A DNA stretch of 64,000 bases from DASUPK01 sp963848955 (GCA_963848955.1 CAWKFQ010000018.1:29756-93755), one strand, 5' to 3'; shown: positions 36,765 to 45,782, counted from the first letter of the stretch. Numbers and translations: made by a program. Notes: a model not told the origin generated them from the letters alone.

Positions 36765-37217
36765 ATGGCACGCAAGGCGGTAGGGAAGCTGCTCATCGCG
36801 GCCGTGCTGGCGGGTCTCGTTCTCGTAGGTCCGGGTGTGGCCGATGCCGGTGTGGCGGTCAAGACCGGCAAGTACAACGGCAAGACCGACCAGGACGCGA
36901 TCAGCACGGCGTTCCGGAAGGTCCAGTTCACCGTGAAGAAGGGGAAGGTCACCCTGACCACCGAGCCGACCGTCGCCAGGGAGGCCTGCGTCTCGGCGCC
37001 GGTCTTCACCCTCGGCGGAGCCACCGCGAGCAAGAAGCTCGGCGGGAACGGCACCTTCTCTTTCACCCACACATTCCTCGGCAACAAGATCGACAAGATC
37101 CACGGACGGTTCGTGAGCACGAACGAGGTCGAGGGCTTCGCGATCTACCACTTCCCGGCGCAGGACCTCTGCTCGGCCGGCAAGGCGCGGGTCAACTTCA
37201 CCGCGCGCCACAAGTAG
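36765..37217 (+). CDS. Secreted hypothetical protein
   Basis: A 150-residue exported protein: MARKAVGKLLIAAVLAGLVLV and GPGVADAG form a Sec signal peptide; the mature part is beta-rich with TGKYNGKTDQDAISTAFRKV, VKKGKVTLTTEP and two Cys (EACVSAP, DLCSAG) that may pair. The start GKYNGKT.Q...I.F.V is a pattern seen in small secreted actinobacterial proteins, but no function is known. Monocistronic, leaderless style. Confidence 0.65.
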   Translation: MARKAVGKLLIAAVLAGLVLVGPGVADAGVAVKTGKYNGKTDQDAISTAFRKVQFTVKKGKVTLTTEPTVAREACVSAPVFTLGGATASKKLGGNGTFSFTHTFLGNKIDKIHGRFVSTNEVEGFAIYHFPAQDLCSAGKARVNFTARHK

Positions 37218-37238
37218 CGGCCACAGGCCGCTGCAAGC

Positions 37239-38249
37239 CTAGGCGACGATCGTCAGCGCGCCAGGCTCGACGGAGAAGTCGAGCTCGGTGTACTCGCCGA
37301 TGTAGTCGCCGTCGACCTGTACCGGGAACGGCCGCGGCACGCCGTCTGAGTCCTTGGAGACGGAGCGCACCGAGGCCCTGGTGACGTCGTCGAATTCATC
37401 GATCTGCCGGTGCTTGGAGGCGTGCAGCTTCTTGCTCAGCACGCGCGAGGCGATCGGAAGCATGTCGCGCTGCTTGGCGCGGCGGAGCAGGGCCATCGAG
37501 ATCGTGCCGTCGTCCAGCCCGATGTCCTCGCAGATCCGGATCGGGATGTTGGCGAAGTAGGTGAAGGGGTCGGAGTTCTGGGCGATGGCGGTGACGCCCT
37601 CGAGCGTCTCGCCGTCGACCTCGAGCTCGAACCGCACCGGGTCACGCAGGTAGTGCCGGTAGAAGGCCGAGATCGCGGCCCAGGTGTAGTACCACTGCCT
37701 GGCGCGGGCCTTCAGCAGCGGATGTGCGTCCACCCGCTTCACGACGGTGGCGTCGAGACCGACTCCGCAGGCGAAGACGAAGTGCCGGCCGTTGCAGCGC
37801 CCCAGGTCGATCTTGCGGGGTTGGAAGTCGTCGGCCAGTGCGATCAGGTGCTCCGTCGCGTCGACGACGTCATTCGGGATGCCGAGCGTGCGGCAGACGA
37901 CGTTGGTTGAGCCGCCAGGCAGCACCGAGACGGGGACGTCGGTGCCGGCGAGCCCGTTCGCGACCTCGTTCAGGGTGCCGTCGCCGCCGAACGCGACCAC
38001 GATGTCGTAGCCGCCGGTGCGCGCCTCGCGCCCGATCTCGATCGCGTGCTCGGCCGCCTCGGTGTCGACGGCCTCGACCTCATAGCGGGCCTGCAGCGCG
38101 TAGACGACGAGGTTCTTGAGCCGATCCGAGACCGTTGTCGCGTACGGATTGACGATGATCAGCATCCGCTTCTTCGCCGCATCCGGCTCGAGCGGCATCG
38201 CGTGAGCGGCCGGCTCGGGCTCTCTGTGGGCAGGGGCGATCGTCGGCAC
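37239..38249 (-). CDS. Diacylglycerol kinase-family lipid kinase
   Basis: A 336-residue DAGK-catalytic-domain protein (YegS/DgkB/BmrU type): MLIIVNPYATTVSDRLKNLV, the nucleotide motif VAFGGDGTLNEVANGLAGTD, LPGGSTNVVCRTLGIP and the C-terminal beta domain with VQVDGDYIGEYTELDF. Such enzymes phosphorylate diacylglycerol or related lipids on the cytoplasmic face. A GTG start at 38249 has a good ribosome site (GAGGAGAGG). It lies downstream of the MBL hydrolase on the same strand. Confidence 0.85.
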   Translation of the reverse strand: MPTIAPAHREPEPAAHAMPLEPDAAKKRMLIIVNPYATTVSDRLKNLVVYALQARYEVEAVDTEAAEHAIEIGREARTGGYDIVVAFGGDGTLNEVANGLAGTDVPVSVLPGGSTNVVCRTLGIPNDVVDATEHLIALADDFQPRKIDLGRCNGRHFVFACGVGLDATVVKRVDAHPLLKARARQWYYTWAAISAFYRHYLRDPVRFELEVDGETLEGVTAIAQNSDPFTYFANIPIRICEDIGLDDGTISMALLRRAKQRDMLPIASRVLSKKLHASKHRQIDEFDDVTRASVRSVSKDSDGVPRPFPVQVDGDYIGEYTELDFSVEPGALTIVA

Positions 38250-38258
38250 GCCTCTCCT

Positions 38259-39329
38259 CTAACCCCGGCTGAGCACCGGGTTACCACCGGGAATGAGATC
38301 CCCGAGCTGGTCGGCCGGGGCGTCCGACGTCGCCTCGTAGCGCACCACCTCGCCGTCCTCGATCTCCCGGACGTAGCCCGCATTGACGAGCAGGTCGACG
38401 TGGCCGATCACCTCCGAGAGGGTGAGGAACGCCTGTGTGACCGCAACGTCACCCCAGAGCGCCTGCGCGAGCTCGTGGCCCGTGCGGGGGCGCTCGGCGA
38501 TCAGGCCGTAGAGCTTCTCGGCCCGCCTCTGGTGAAGCGCGAAGCGCTCGTCGATCAGCGCGGCGTGGTCCGTGATCGGCTCGCCGTGACCGGACAGGAC
38601 GACCTCGGCCGGCAACTCGCGGGTCTTCTTCAGCGACTCGAGATAGACGACCAGGGCCTGGGTGCGCTCTGCGGATCCATCGAGCGGTCGCGAGATCAGC
38701 GGATTCGAGGAGATGTGCTTGATCAGGTGGTCGGCGGCGATCAGGATCCGCCGCTCCGCGTCCCAGAAGAGGGTGTCGGAGGGGCTGTGCCCGGGCCGGT
38801 GCTGGACCTCGAGCCTGCGGTCGCGGAGCTCGAGCACCTCGCCGTCGTGCAGCGGCCGGGTGACGTGGGCCTTCGAGCCCCAGGCGCGGAAGCTGCCGGT
38901 GACCTGGCGCAGCGCGCGGACCACCTCCTCGGAGATCCCGTGGCGGAGCATCAGCGCGGCGGCCTCCTCGTCGTCGCGCTCGGCGTCGGCGCCGAAGTTC
39001 TCGACGAAGGGCGCCAGCAGGTCGAGGGCCGCCACCTCGGCGCCTGACCGCTTGGCGACGATGTCGACCAGGCCGAGGTGGTCGATGTGCTGGTGGGTGA
39101 TGATCACCAGCTCGAGGTCCTCGATCCCGTGGCCGAGCGCCTCGAGCTGGTGCTCGAGCTCGTCGAGCGCCTTGCCGGAGTTCGGGCCGGAGTCGATCAG
39201 GGTGAGGGGCTCGTCCTCGAGCAGGTAGGTGTTGACGCGCCCGACCTGGAATGGGGTGGGGATACGCATCACGCGTATCCCGGCGTCGGAGATCCGCTCC
39301 CACACCTCCGGGGGCGTCTTGTCCGTCAC
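38259..39329 (-). CDS. MBL-fold metallo-hydrolase with winged-helix end
   Basis: A 356-residue metallo-beta-lactamase-fold protein, LACTB2-like. Metal motif THQHIDHLGLVD (HxHxDH), then HRPGHSPSDTLFWDAERRILIAADHL (His, Asp) and LSGHGEPITD; the C-terminal ~70 residues form a BLACT winged helix (LYGLIAERPRTGHELAQALW). The GTG at 39329 overlaps the phosphomutase stop by 4 bp (GTGA), which decides the start. Substrate unknown; such proteins act on thioesters or RNA. Confidence 0.85.
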   Translation of the reverse strand: MTDKTPPEVWERISDAGIRVMRIPTPFQVGRVNTYLLEDEPLTLIDSGPNSGKALDELEHQLEALGHGIEDLELVIITHQHIDHLGLVDIVAKRSGAEVAALDLLAPFVENFGADAERDDEEAAALMLRHGISEEVVRALRQVTGSFRAWGSKAHVTRPLHDGEVLELRDRRLEVQHRPGHSPSDTLFWDAERRILIAADHLIKHISSNPLISRPLDGSAERTQALVVYLESLKKTRELPAEVVLSGHGEPITDHAALIDERFALHQRRAEKLYGLIAERPRTGHELAQALWGDVAVTQAFLTLSEVIGHVDLLVNAGYVREIEDGEVVRYEATSDAPADQLGDLIPGGNPVLSRG

Positions 39330-40703
39330 GAGCGAATCAGGGCCAGCACCTCGTCGCGCTTGGTCTCCATGTCCTCGCGGGAGACGAGCGACTCGAGGTT
39401 CAGGCGGAGCAGCGGCTCGGTGTTGGAAGGCCGCACGTTGAAGTGCCAGTCCGGGTAGTCGATCGAGACGCCGTCGAGATGGCTGATCTCGGCATCCGAG
39501 TAGCGCTCCGCGATCTCCTCCATCTTCGCCTTCTGGTCCGCCACCTCCGAGTTGATTTCGCCGGAGATGAAGTACTTGGAGCGGAACTCGGACATCAGGT
39601 CGGAGAGCGACCGGCCCTCGCGCGAGACCAGCTCGAGCATCAGCAGGGCCGGCATGGTTCCCGAGTCCGCGCAGTAGAAGTGGCGGAAGTAGTAGTGGCC
39701 GGAGACCTCGCCGCCGAACGCCGCGCCCGTCTCCCGCATCCGGAGCTTGAAGAAGGCGTGGCCGACCCGGCTCAGGTCGGACTTGCCGCCCGCTGCGGCG
39801 ACCGTGTCGCGCACCGCGCGGCTCGAGCGGGGGTCGTAGAGGATCGTCGCGCCGGGCTCCTTGGCCAGGGTGGCACGGGCGAGGAGCGCGCAGACGAAAT
39901 CGCCGTCGCAGAAGGTTCCTCCGTCGTCGATGAAGAAGCAGCGGTCGGCGTCGCCGTCCCAGGCGATCGCAAGGTCGACGCCCTGCTTCCTCACCTGCTC
40001 GACCAGCATGCGTCGGTTCTCCTCGAGGAACGGGTTCGGGCCGGCCTCGGGGAAGTCGCCGTTCGGCTCCCAGCGGCTCGTGGTCACGTCGAGGTTGAGC
40101 CGGTCGAGAAGGGGCCCGACCATCGGTCCGGCCATACCGTCGCTGCCGTCGGCCAGGATCGCGCAGCGGCCCGATCGCATCGGTGTCGACCGCGGCGAGC
40201 ATGTGCTCGTGGAAGTCGGGATAGATGTCGATCTCCTCGACCGAGCCGCCGCCGGGGGGATCCGGCATACCGGCCTCGATCTGCGCCCGGACTTCCTGGA
40301 TTCCGGCGTCACCGGATAGAGCCAGGGCTCCCTCCCGCAGGAGCTTCACCCCCGTGTACTTCTTGGGGTTGTGCGAGGCGGTGACCATCGCCCCGCCGTC
40401 GAGCTCGCGCGAGCCGACCAGGTAGTAGCTCATCTCGGTCGCGACCTCGCCCGCATCGATGACTGTGACGCCCTCCTCCACCAGGCCGTTGCGCACCCCG
40501 TCGGCCATCTCCGGCGAGCTCAGGCGCATGTCACGGCCGAGCCCGACGCGGAGGCCAGACGGCTCCTTGCCGCGGATGTCGGCGAGCACCCGGGCGAAGG
40601 CGCGACCGATCAGGTGCGCGGTCTCGCCGTCGAGCTCCTCGCCGTAGATCCCGCGAATGTCATAGGCCTTGAAGATGCCGGCCGGCGGGGCGGTGATCGC
40701 CAT
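39326..40703 (-). CDS. Phosphomannomutase/phosphoglucomutase (one frameshift)
   Basis: Alpha-D-phosphohexomutase, ~458 residues, interconverting mannose or glucose 6- and 1-phosphates. FKAYDIRGIYGEELD, the phosphoserine loop MVTASHNPKKYTGVK, the metal loop IAWDGDADRCFFIDD, the sugar loop GGEVSGHYYFRHFY and the C-terminal phosphate site RPSNTEPLLRLNLE are all present. The frame breaks near 40170; removing one base joins AIG to RCAILADGSDG. Upstream HIT and downstream MBL genes are tightly packed on the same strand. Confidence 0.92.
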
Positions 40704-40704
40704 G

Positions 40705-41190
40705 TCAGTCGAACGCCGCCTTCAGCGTCTCGTAGCTGTCGTGGAGGCTCTGGTTCATCACCCGGGTGTCGCCGAGCACCGGCATGAAGTTGGTGTCGCC
40801 GCCCCAGCGGGGGACGACGTGCATGTGGATGTGGTGCTCGACTCCCGCGCCCGCGACCCGGCCCTGGTTGAAGCCGACGTTGTAGCCGTGCGGCGCGTAG
40901 CTCCTCTCGAGCGCGCCGATCCCGCGCTGCGCCAGCGACATGATCTCCGCCATCGTCTGATCGTCGAGTCCCTGCAGTTCGGCCACGTGCTCGTAGGGCG
41001 CCACCATCAGGTGCCCGTTCGTGTACGGGTACTTGTTGAGGATCACGAATGCGCGCTCGCCGCGGCGGACGATCAGGTTCGCATCGTCATCGCCGGCATC
41101 GAGGCCCGCGCAGAAGATGCATTCCGACTCGTTGTCCTTCGAGGCGTCCTTCACATACTCGAGCCGCCATGGGGCCCAGATTCGTTGCAC
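40705..41190 (-). CDS. HIT-family Ap4A phosphorylase-like protein
   Basis: A ~161-residue HIT protein of the mycobacterial Rv2613c (Ap4A phosphorylase) type: QRIWAPWRLEYVKDASKDNE at the start, ECIFCAGLDAGDDD with a zinc-type Cys pair, NKYPYTNGHLMVAPYEHVAE and the triad HHIHMHVVPRWGGDTNFMPV. A GTG at 41190 (VQRIWAPWR) is preferred because TACGAT lies 6 nt upstream on the minus strand; the frame is open to 41235. It cleaves dinucleoside polyphosphates. Confidence 0.87.
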   Translation of the reverse strand: MQRIWAPWRLEYVKDASKDNESECIFCAGLDAGDDDANLIVRRGERAFVILNKYPYTNGHLMVAPYEHVAELQGLDDQTMAEIMSLAQRGIGALERSYAPHGYNVGFNQGRVAGAGVEHHIHMHVVPRWGGDTNFMPVLGDTRVMNQSLHDSYETLKAAFD

Positions 41191-41196
41191 GGGGGC

Positions 41197-41202
41197 ATCG
41201 TA
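41197..41202 (-). promoter_or_regulatory. -10 element, Ap4A phosphorylase-like gene
   Basis: Minus-strand TACGAT ends 6 nt before the GTG at 41190, leaderless spacing. Confidence 0.35.
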
Positions 41203-41277
41203 GGACGGCTTCGCCAACAACATAAGACGGATCACGCTGACGCGTGCCCTCGCACACCGCTTACGCGCACCCTCGCA

Positions 41278-42279
41278 TCACAGCCAACCCCGTCTGCGGA
41301 AGTAGGTGACCATCCCGACCAGCAGGACCACCATGGCGCCGACGATGATCCAGAAGGCGGTCATGTCCTGCTCGCCCGGGACGCCGACGTTCATCCCCCA
41401 GATGCTCGCGAGCAGCGTCAGCGGCAGGACGATGACGCTGATCGAGGTGAGCACGCGAAGGATGTCGTTGACGCGATGCGAGAGCACCGACTCGTTCGTG
41501 TCCTCGAGCGCCTCGATGACCTCCTTGTAGTTCTCGAGCATGTCCCAGATCCGCTCGTGAGCGTCGACGACGTCGTCGAAGTAGATCTCGAGGTCCATCT
41601 CGGGGGAGAGGTAGCGCTCCTTCACCTTTTCGAGGTCCCGCAGCACCTGCCGCTGCGGGCGGATCACCTTGCGGAAGTTGATGATCTCCTGCTTGACGTT
41701 GGAGATGTCGCGCACGACCTCCTCGGAGCGCCCCTCGAAGATCTCCTCCTCGAGCACGTCCAGCTTGTTGCCGATCTTGCGGAGCATCGGGAAGCAGTAG
41801 TCGAAGCCGTCGTCGACGATCCGGTAGAGCAGGTAGCCCGATCCTCGGCTGAAGAGCTGGTCGCGGAGCTCCTCCTTCTGGCGGCAGCGCTCGAACAGGT
41901 ACTCGACCGGCTGGAGCGGCTGGTTCGGAATCGTGATCAGCACGCCGGCCCCAACGAAGATGTCGAGCTCGCCGGCGTTCAGTCGTCCCACGGACGGGTC
42001 GAAGACCGGGAACTGCAGCACGATGAAGAGGTAGTCGTCGTAGACGTCGATCTTCGGCCGCTGGTTGCGGGAGAGGACGTCCTCGTAGTCGAGGGCGTGG
42101 AAGTCGAAGTTCTCCTCGAGCCAGGCCTGTTCGAGGGCGCCGGGCCGGTCGATCTTCACCCAGCGCAGGCCCTCGGCCGCGATCTCCTCGACCTTGGGCG
42201 CCTGCGGCTCAGGCGGAAGCGGCGCGACGAGCTCGCCGGCGCGGGTCCTGCGCAATCTCGGGCGAGGGAGGTTCGGCAT
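41278..42279 (-). CDS. corA: CorA-family magnesium/cobalt transporter
   Basis: A ~333-residue CorA protein: a cytoplasmic alpha/beta domain, a long helix region (NYKEVIEALEDTNESVLSHR), and two C-terminal membrane helices with the selectivity motif GMN (LLASIWGMNVGVPGEQDM), ending in a basic tail. It forms a pentameric Mg2+ channel. The ATG at 42279 (MPNLPRPRL) is taken; however, a better promoter-spaced ATG (42317) lies 38 bp upstream in another frame, so a small frameshift may hide a longer N-terminus. Confidence 0.9.
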   Translation of the reverse strand: MPNLPRPRLRRTRAGELVAPLPPEPQAPKVEEIAAEGLRWVKIDRPGALEQAWLEENFDFHALDYEDVLSRNQRPKIDVYDDYLFIVLQFPVFDPSVGRLNAGELDIFVGAGVLITIPNQPLQPVEYLFERCRQKEELRDQLFSRGSGYLLYRIVDDGFDYCFPMLRKIGNKLDVLEEEIFEGRSEEVVRDISNVKQEIINFRKVIRPQRQVLRDLEKVKERYLSPEMDLEIYFDDVVDAHERIWDMLENYKEVIEALEDTNESVLSHRVNDILRVLTSISVIVLPLTLLASIWGMNVGVPGEQDMTAFWIIVGAMVVLLVGMVTYFRRRGWL

Positions 42280-42326
42280 CTTCCGGACCTGTGGGCGTTC
42301 GTCGCTTCCATTTCCATGGTCATTCC

Positions 42327-42332
42327 ACTGTA
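42327..42332 (-). promoter_or_regulatory. -10 element facing corA
   Basis: Minus-strand TACAGT ends exactly 9 nt before an ATG at 42317, the same layout as other leaderless starts here, although that ATG is not in the present corA frame. Confidence 0.35.
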
Positions 42333-42365
42333 CCCCGGCGGGAGTTTCATGGCGCACATGCATGC

Positions 42366-42389
42366 CCGCATTTGCGCATGTAAATGCGG
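42366..42389. promoter_or_regulatory. Inverted-repeat operator before the thrC promoter
   Basis: CCGCATTT (42366-42373) and AAATGCGG (42382-42389) are perfect inverted repeats around an 8-bp spacer. The site covers the -35 region of the thrC promoter and lies between the divergent corA and thrC, as expected for a dimeric repressor. The regulator is unknown. Confidence 0.5.
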
Positions 42390-42400
42390 ATTACGGGCGT

Positions 42401-42409
42401 TGCTATATT
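42401..42409 (+). promoter_or_regulatory. Extended -10 promoter of thrC
   Basis: TGCTATATT is an extended -10 (TGnTATATT). Transcription would begin near 42416, just before the riboswitch P1 stem at 42426. Confidence 0.5.
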
Positions 42410-42425
42410 CCCCGTCACATACGCA

Positions 42426-42540
42426 CCACATCAAGAGGGGTGGAGGGACTGGCCCGATGAAACCCCGGCAACCCCCTCGGACTTGGTCCGAGGAAGGTGC
42501 CAACTCCAGCAGGTGTCGAGCAAGTGCCTGGAAGATGTGG
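42426..42540 (+). promoter_or_regulatory. SAM-I (S-box) riboswitch
   Basis: The conserved S-box core is unmistakable: GAGGGACTGGCCCGATGAAA, CCGGCAACC, then GGTGCCAACTCCAGCAG. The P1 helix closes with CCACATC (42426-42432) and GATGTGG (42534-42540). An intrinsic terminator follows, so S-adenosylmethionine binding should stop transcription before thrC. Confidence 0.93.
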
Positions 42541-42558
42541 GAAGAGAGCTCCTTACGG

Positions 42559-42593
42559 AACCTCCGCCCACAGCAGACCAGGCGGAGGTTTTT
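42559..42593 (+). terminator. Expression-platform terminator of the SAM riboswitch
   Basis: AACCTCCGCC (42559-42568) pairs with GGCGGAGGTT (42581-42590) and runs into a T tract (42589-42593), a classic intrinsic terminator 15 nt before the thrC start. Confidence 0.88.
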
Positions 42594-42607
42594 ACGTAGA
42601 GGAGCCA

Positions 42608-43846
42608 ATGGCAGTCGAGTCCCTGAAATGCAAGGAGTGCGGGGAGAGCTATCCGCTCGATGCCCGCTTCGTCTGTGAGCAGTGCTTCGGCCCGCTCGAG
42701 GTCGCGTACGACCACTCCGACCTCGATCCCGAAGAGGCGCGGCGGAAGATCCAGGCCGGCTCGCGTGGCATCTGGCGCTACTCGGACTTCCTGCCCTTCG
42801 AGGGCCGCCCGGGCGACCCGCTCGAGCCCGGGCTGACGCCGCTGATCCGCGCCGACCGGCTCGCCGAGCGGCTCGGGCTCGGTGAGGTGTGGATCAAGAA
42901 CGACGCGGCCAACCCGACCCACTCCTTCAAGGATCGCGTCGTCGCGGTGGCGGTCGCCAAGGCGAAGGAGCTCGGCTTCGAGACGGTCGCCTGCGCCTCG
43001 ACCGGGAACCTCGCCAACGCCGTCGCCGCCCACGCCGCCGCGGCGGGCCTCGACTCCTACGTCTTCGTGCCCGCCGACCTCGAGGAGCAGAAGCTGCTCG
43101 CCACCGGCATCTACGGGACCAACCTGGTCGGCATCCGCGGCACGTACGACGACGTCAACCGGCTCTGCACCGAGCTGAGCCAGAGCCGGCCCTGGGCGTT
43201 CGTCAACGTCAACCTTCGCCCCTACTACTCCGAGGGCTCGAAGACACTGGCCTTCGAGACGATCGAGCAGCTCGGCTGGAAGCTCCCCGACCGCGTGGTG
43301 GCACCGATCGCCTCCGGATCGATGTTCACCAAGGTCGCCAAGGGCATGCGCGATTGGATCGAGCTGGGGCTGGTCGAAGGCGAGCTGCCGACCTTCTGCG
43401 GCGCCCAGGCGCTCGGCTGCTCTCCGGTGGCTACCGCGTTCGCGGAGGGCTGGGACGTCTGCAAGCCGCGAGCGCCAGCCCGAGACGATCGCGAAGAGCC
43501 TCGCGATCGGGGACCCGGCCGACGGCCCCTACGCCCTCGAGCTGGCGCGGAAGAGCGGCGGCGTGATCGAGTCCGTCACGGACGATGAGATCCGCGCAGG
43601 GATCCGTCTGCTCGCCGAGACCACCGGGGTCTTCACGGAGACGGCGGGCGGCGTGACGATCGGTGTTCTCTCCAAGCTCGCCGAGACGCGGCGAGATCGG
43701 TCCGGACGAGCGGGTCGTCGCCTACATCACCGGCGAGGGGCTGAAGACCCTCGACGCCGCCCGTGAATCGTTCCGGATGCACGAGATCGAGCCCGACGCT
43801 CGATGCCTTCGAAGAGGAGTTCCGGGGAGCTGGGGTCTCGGCGTAG
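42608..43846 (+). CDS. thrC: Threonine synthase (three frameshifts)
   Basis: PLP enzyme converting O-phosphohomoserine to threonine, ~410 residues. A zinc-ribbon-like lead (CKECGESYPLDARFVCEQC) precedes the PLP-Lys motif NPTHSFKDRVVAVAV, then CASTGNLANAVAAHAAAAGL and PIASGSMFTKVAKGM. The frame breaks near 43470, 43689 and 43797; corrected, it runs ETIAKSLAIGDPADGPYALE, RVVAYITGEGLKTLDAA and ends DAFEEEFRGAGVSA. An AGAGGAG ribosome site precedes the ATG. SAM control makes sense because the substrate is the branch point to methionine. Confidence 0.9.
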
Positions 43847-43890
43847 CGAGGCCGCCCTGGTCGAGCGATGACTAAGATCTCCGCCCGACG

Positions 43891-44163
43891 ATGAGCGTCA
43901 CGGTGAAGATCCCGGCCCAGCTCCGCGCCGCCACCGGCGGCGAGGGCGAGCTCGAGGTCGAGGGCTCGACCGTCGGCGAGGCGCTCGACGCGGTCTTCGA
44001 CCAGCACGACGGCCTGCGCGAGCGGATCACCCAGGACGGGGACCTGCGCCGCTTCGTCAACGTCTACGTCTCGGGCGAGGACATCCGCTTTCAGGACGGT
44101 CTGGACACGCAGGTCTCCGACGGCGACGAGGTGACGATCCTCCCCGCCGTCGCCGGCGGCTGA
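43891..44163 (+). CDS. MoaD/ThiS-family sulfur carrier protein
   Basis: A 90-residue ubiquitin-fold protein starting MSVTVKIPAQLRAATGGEGE, with DGDEVTILPAVAGG at the end; the C-terminal Gly-Gly carries sulfur as a thiocarboxylate after adenylation. It follows thrC on the same strand by 44 bp. Such carriers serve cofactor synthesis (MoaD, ThiS) or amino acid synthesis (CysO type); next to thrC and under upstream SAM control, a role in sulfur amino acid synthesis is possible. TAAGAT lies 12 nt upstream. Confidence 0.85.
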   Translation: MSVTVKIPAQLRAATGGEGELEVEGSTVGEALDAVFDQHDGLRERITQDGDLRRFVNVYVSGEDIRFQDGLDTQVSDGDEVTILPAVAGG

Positions 44164-44223
44164 TCGCTCGCGGGATTCGCGGCGTGGGCCGCCGGGTAGA
44201 GAGGCGCTCGTGAGAAGAGTTCA

Positions 44224-44684
44224 TTGGACGCGCTCGCGGTACTGGCTCTTGTCGGTCTCGTGGCGACGCCCGGCGCGGCCGGGGAGCGGCATCACCACAC
44301 GCACAAGCCGACCGGGGTCAAGGGGGTTGTCCTGAACAGCACCTGCCCTGGCGCCTGTGCGGAACCGCCCCCGCCGCCGCCCCTATATACCGGGGACGGT
44401 CACGATCAACGTTCTCCGTGCCGGCGACGGTGCCTTGGTGGCGAGCCGGGAGACCAACGACGGTCACTTCAGGATTCGAGGTCAAGCGAGGCACGTACGA
44501 CGTCAGCGCGATTCCCCCGAGCCCACCACCGTGTCAGCCCACTCCACAGACGGTCTGCCCGCTGCCGGCCCAGGGGGCCGCGTTCATCGCGCCCTGCGTC
44601 ACCGGCGAGACGAAGCGTGTCCAAGTCCGCCCCCACCGGATGCCCTACGTCGAGCTCCAGATGCGGAACGTCTGCATCGTCTGA
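44224..44684 (+). CDS. Secreted protein, unknown function (two frameshifts)
   Basis: A hydrophobic start (ALAVLALVGLVATPGAAG) that looks like a signal peptide, a His-rich patch (HHHTHKP), then ACAEPPPPPP. Two frame changes (near 44390 and 44475) connect to TVTINVLRAGDGALVASRET and FEVKRGTYDVSAIPPSPPP, which resembles a carboxypeptidase-regulatory-like beta sandwich, with several Cys. TTG at 44224 is a weak start choice. The gene may be intact in nature; its function is unknown. Confidence 0.5.
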
Positions 44685-44695
44685 GCTGCGTGAAG

Positions 44696-44769
44696 CGCGC
44701 CCGGCAGGATTCGAACCTGCGGCCTCTTCCTCCGGAGGGAAGCGCTCTATCCAGCTGAGCTACGGGCGC
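44696..44769 (-). tRNA. tRNA-Arg (anticodon CCG)
   Basis: Read on the minus strand, a 7-bp acceptor (GCGCCCG/CGGGCGC), D-arm GCTCAGCTGGATAGAGC, anticodon arm CTTCC-CTCCGGA-GGAAG and T-arm GCAGG-TTCGAAT-CCTGC form a full cloverleaf. The loop places CCG at positions 34-36, reading the CGG codon. CCA is not encoded. Confidence 0.95.
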
Positions 44770-44782
44770 GGGGTGCCAAGTC

Positions 44783-44788
44783 TAGGCT
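44783..44788 (+). promoter_or_regulatory. -10 element, RNase Z gene
   Basis: TAGGCT ends 9 nt before the ATG at 44798, with no Shine-Dalgarno sequence. Confidence 0.45.
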
Positions 44789-44797
44789 TGGCGGGCC

Positions 44798-45782
44798 ATG
44801 GATCTCTCCGTCGTCTTTCTCGGCACCGGCGGCTCCGTGCCATCCGCACGGAGGGCGACCGCCTGCGTTCTGATCCGTTCAGGCGGCAGCCGGATCCTGG
44901 TCGACGCGGGGGAGGGGGCCCAACGGCAGATGATCAACTCGACCGGGCTCGTCCAGGTCGACGACATCTACGTCACCCACTTCCACGCCGACCACTACCT
45001 CGGCCTCCCCGGACTGCTCAAGACCTATGACCTGCTGGAGCGGCAGAGGCCGCTGCGCATCATCGGGCCGCCCGGGCTGATCGGGCTGTTCGAGGCGCTG
45101 GGGCGGATCTTCGGCAGGCTCCGCTACGAGGTCGAGCTGGTCGAGCTCGAGCCGGGGGAGGCGATCGAGCACGAGGGCTTCGAGATGCGGGCCTTCGGCG
45201 TCGAGCACCGGATGAAGGCGCTCGGCTACGCGTATGTGGAGCCCGAGCGCCCGGGTCGCTTCGACGTCGACGCCGCCCGAGGCCTGGGGGTCGCCGACGC
45301 CCGTGACTTCGGCCGGCTGCAGCGGGGCGAGACGGTTTCGCGTGAACGGCTCCGAGGTGCGCCCGGACCAGGTGATGGGGGAGGCGCGCCAGGGCCGCAA
45401 GGTCGTGATCACCGGCGACACGGCTCCCTGCGAGATGACCCGCGTCGCCGCGCACGCCGCCCAGCTGCTCGTCCACGACGGCACGTTCGCGGTCGAGGAG
45501 TCGGCCCGGGCCGCGGAAACCGGGCACTCGACTGCTCGCGACGCCGCCCAGCTCGCAGCCGACGCCGAGGTCGACATGCTCGCGATCGTGCACGTGTCCT
45601 CGCGCTACAACGTCTCCGGGGTGCTGGACGAGGCTCGCGAGGCTTTCGCCAACACGGTCGCCCCGCGGGACTTCGACCTGGTCGAGATCCCCTTCCCGGA
45701 GCGCGGCGAGCCACATTTGGTGGAGCAGGGAGCGAAGCAGCGACCCGAGCCCCGAGCCGAACCGGCACCGATTCCGGACTAG
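44798..45782 (+). CDS. rnz: Ribonuclease Z (one frameshift)
   Basis: tRNA 3'-end processing endonuclease of the metallo-beta-lactamase fold, ~327 residues. FLGTGGSVPSARRATACVLI, the metal motif THFHADHYLGLPG, AFGVEHRMKALGYAYVEPER and VITGDTAPCEM are typical. The frame breaks near 45337; removing one T restores GETVRVNGSEVRPDQVMG. It starts just after a tRNA gene that lacks an encoded CCA, a fitting neighbour. Its stop shares CTAG with the convergent hydrolase stop. Confidence 0.9.

Larger units (their letters stand above)
42280..42403. other. corA-thrC intergenic region, left part
   Basis: No independent gene is supported. The segment holds a leftward -10 (42327-42332), an 8-8-8 inverted repeat (42366-42389) and the approach to the rightward thrC promoter. 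It is AT-richer than its surroundings, with several overlapping GCATG/CATGC words, which suggests a control region for both genes. Confidence 0.5.
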
